A stretch of DNA of 14,020 nucleotides, taken from positions 1 to 14,020 of the forward strand of contig JAICUS010000096.1 of assembly GCA_025935735.1 (NCBI GenBank), given 5' to 3'. The notes beneath the pieces were generated by a model. That model did not search any database, was not told the origin of the DNA, and worked only from the letters and a program-made list of their open reading frames with translations. The translations under genes and the position numbers were made by a program. This DNA is from Solirubrobacteraceae bacterium (GTDB lineage Bacteria; Actinomycetota; Thermoleophilia; Solirubrobacterales; Solirubrobacteraceae). Of this stretch, positions 13,362-14,020 are shown one piece after another; within the stretch, counting starts at the first letter, position 1, and each line of letters opens with the position of its first letter.

Positions 13362-14020
13362 ATGAGGCTCACACGGGGGTACGGGCGGGCGGCGGCGGCG
13401 GCCGCGGCGGGGCTGCTGGCGCTGGTGGTGCCGGCACAGGCGCGGGCCGCCGCGCCGCCGCCGCGGGGGCAGGCGTCGCCGGCGGCGCTGGTGAACCCGA
13501 TCGTGGGCACCTCCGGGGCGGTCGACACGTTCCCCGGGCCCGACATGCCGTTCGGGATGATCCAGTGGAGCCCCGACACGGCGCCGCAGCGCCCGGCCGG
13601 CGGCGGCTACGAGTACGACTCCAGCCGGATCCGCGGGTTCAGCCTCACGCACATCAGCGGCCCGGGCTGCGGCGCGTATGGCGACGTCCCGATCCTGCCG
13701 ACGGTCGGCGCGCTGCCTGACGACGCGAGCGGCGCGACCGCGCCGTTCAGCCATGACTCAGAGACCGCGCACGCCGGCTACTACGAGGTGACCACCGGCA
13801 GCGGCGCCGACGCGGTCACCACGGAGCTCACGACGGCCCTGCGCGCCGGCGTGGCCCGGTTCACGTTCCCGGCCGGCAAGCAGTCGAACCTGCTGTTCAA
13901 GCTCGCGGGCACGGCCTCGCAGGTCGACGGCACGAGCGCGCAGGTGGTGGGCGACGACGAGCTGACCGGCTCGGTGACCGCCGGCCACTTCTGCGGCGCG
14001 GGCGACCAGCGCGACTACAC
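13362..14020 (+). CDS. Secreted GH92 alpha-mannosidase-like glycosidase (3' partial)
   Basis: N-terminal 219 residues of a family GH92 enzyme; the gene runs off the right edge. GH92 members are calcium-dependent exo-alpha-mannosidases that trim mannose from N-glycans, yeast mannan and similar glycans. A signal peptide is clear: RLTRGYGR, a hydrophobic Ala/Leu core, and probable cleavage after AQARA (about residue 29), so it is exported. The mature part opens with the GH92 N-domain signature: VNPIVGTSGAVDTFPGPDMP, then FGMIQWSPDT, GGGYEYDSS, GFSLTHISGPGCGAYGD and ILPTVG. The catalytic acid residues lie in the missing C-terminal part. ATG 13362 follows GGAG (13352-13355) by 6 bases. Control by a LacI-type repressor is inferred from the tandem operators upstream. 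The exact linkage preference cannot be judged. Confidence 0.93.
   Translation, partial: MRLTRGYGRAAAAAAAGLLALVVPAQARAAAPPPRGQASPAALVNPIVGTSGAVDTFPGPDMPFGMIQWSPDTAPQRPAGGGYEYDSSRIRGFSLTHISGPGCGAYGDVPILPTVGALPDDASGATAPFSHDSETAHAGYYEVTTGSGADAVTTELTTALRAGVARFTFPAGKQSNLLFKLAGTASQVDGTSAQVVGDDELTGSVTAGHFCGAGDQRDY

Noticed and set aside
1..14020. CRISPR arrays, tRNA or rRNA genes
   Set aside because: No regularly spaced repeats with unique spacers and no cloverleaf or rRNA-like stretch were seen on either strand.

Overview
The window comes from a very GC-rich bacterium with strong G/C preference at third codon positions. The gene set (ECF41-type sigma factor, NarL-type two-component pair, GH92 glycosidase, and a protein carrying the LQRxxGNxAV motif of eCIS cargo) fits Actinomycetota. 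A soil Solirubrobacterales-like lineage is my guess, but the sequence alone does not prove it.

Layout. (1) 3-2339, plus strand: the 3' part of a metallo-beta-lactamase/beta-CASP nuclease-like protein with a long N-terminal coiled coil. (2) 2340-6705, plus strand: a compact, complete-looking graspetide-type (omega-ester/amide) RiPP cluster. It holds a promoter region, two tandem 60-residue precursor genes, a perfect hairpin, an MvdC/MvdD-like ATP-grasp ligase, a split ABC exporter (membrane subunit, then ATPase) and a small trypsin-fold serine protease. The enzyme and transport genes overlap or nearly touch, so they should be co-expressed. (3) 6661-10224, minus strand: read in transcription order, a sensor kinase, a response regulator, a putative eCIS-type effector and a small DUF6714-like protein that may be its immunity partner. 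Kinase/regulator and effector/partner are each joined by a 4-bp GTGA overlap. (4) 10355-10990, plus strand: an unrecognised membrane protein, divergent from the kinase across a region with two 18-bp repeats. (5) 10896-12790, minus strand: an NAD-binding epimerase-like protein and, joined by an ATGA overlap, an ECF41/SigJ-type sigma factor. A TGTCACG-N16-CGTC promoter upstream matches the known ECF41 pattern. (6) 12791-13361: a 571-bp divergent intergenic region full of symmetric structure. (7) 13362 to the end, plus strand: the N-terminal part of a secreted GH92 alpha-mannosidase-like enzyme, with a TTGACA promoter and two abutting LacI-type operators.

How the parts may work together. In the RiPP cluster the ATP-grasp enzyme would join side-chain carboxylates of the Asp-rich precursor tail to Ser/Thr/Lys in the middle. 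The protease is the obvious candidate to remove the leader, and the two-part ABC transporter would export the product. The hairpin between precursor and enzyme genes probably keeps precursor mRNA in excess. This cluster is the best candidate for an undescribed system here: the precursor pair has an unusual Cys-bearing centre and a VDxxDVVVDDVIA-type tail that I do not recognise from characterised graspetides. The second notable unit is the effector/partner pair at 6661-8411.
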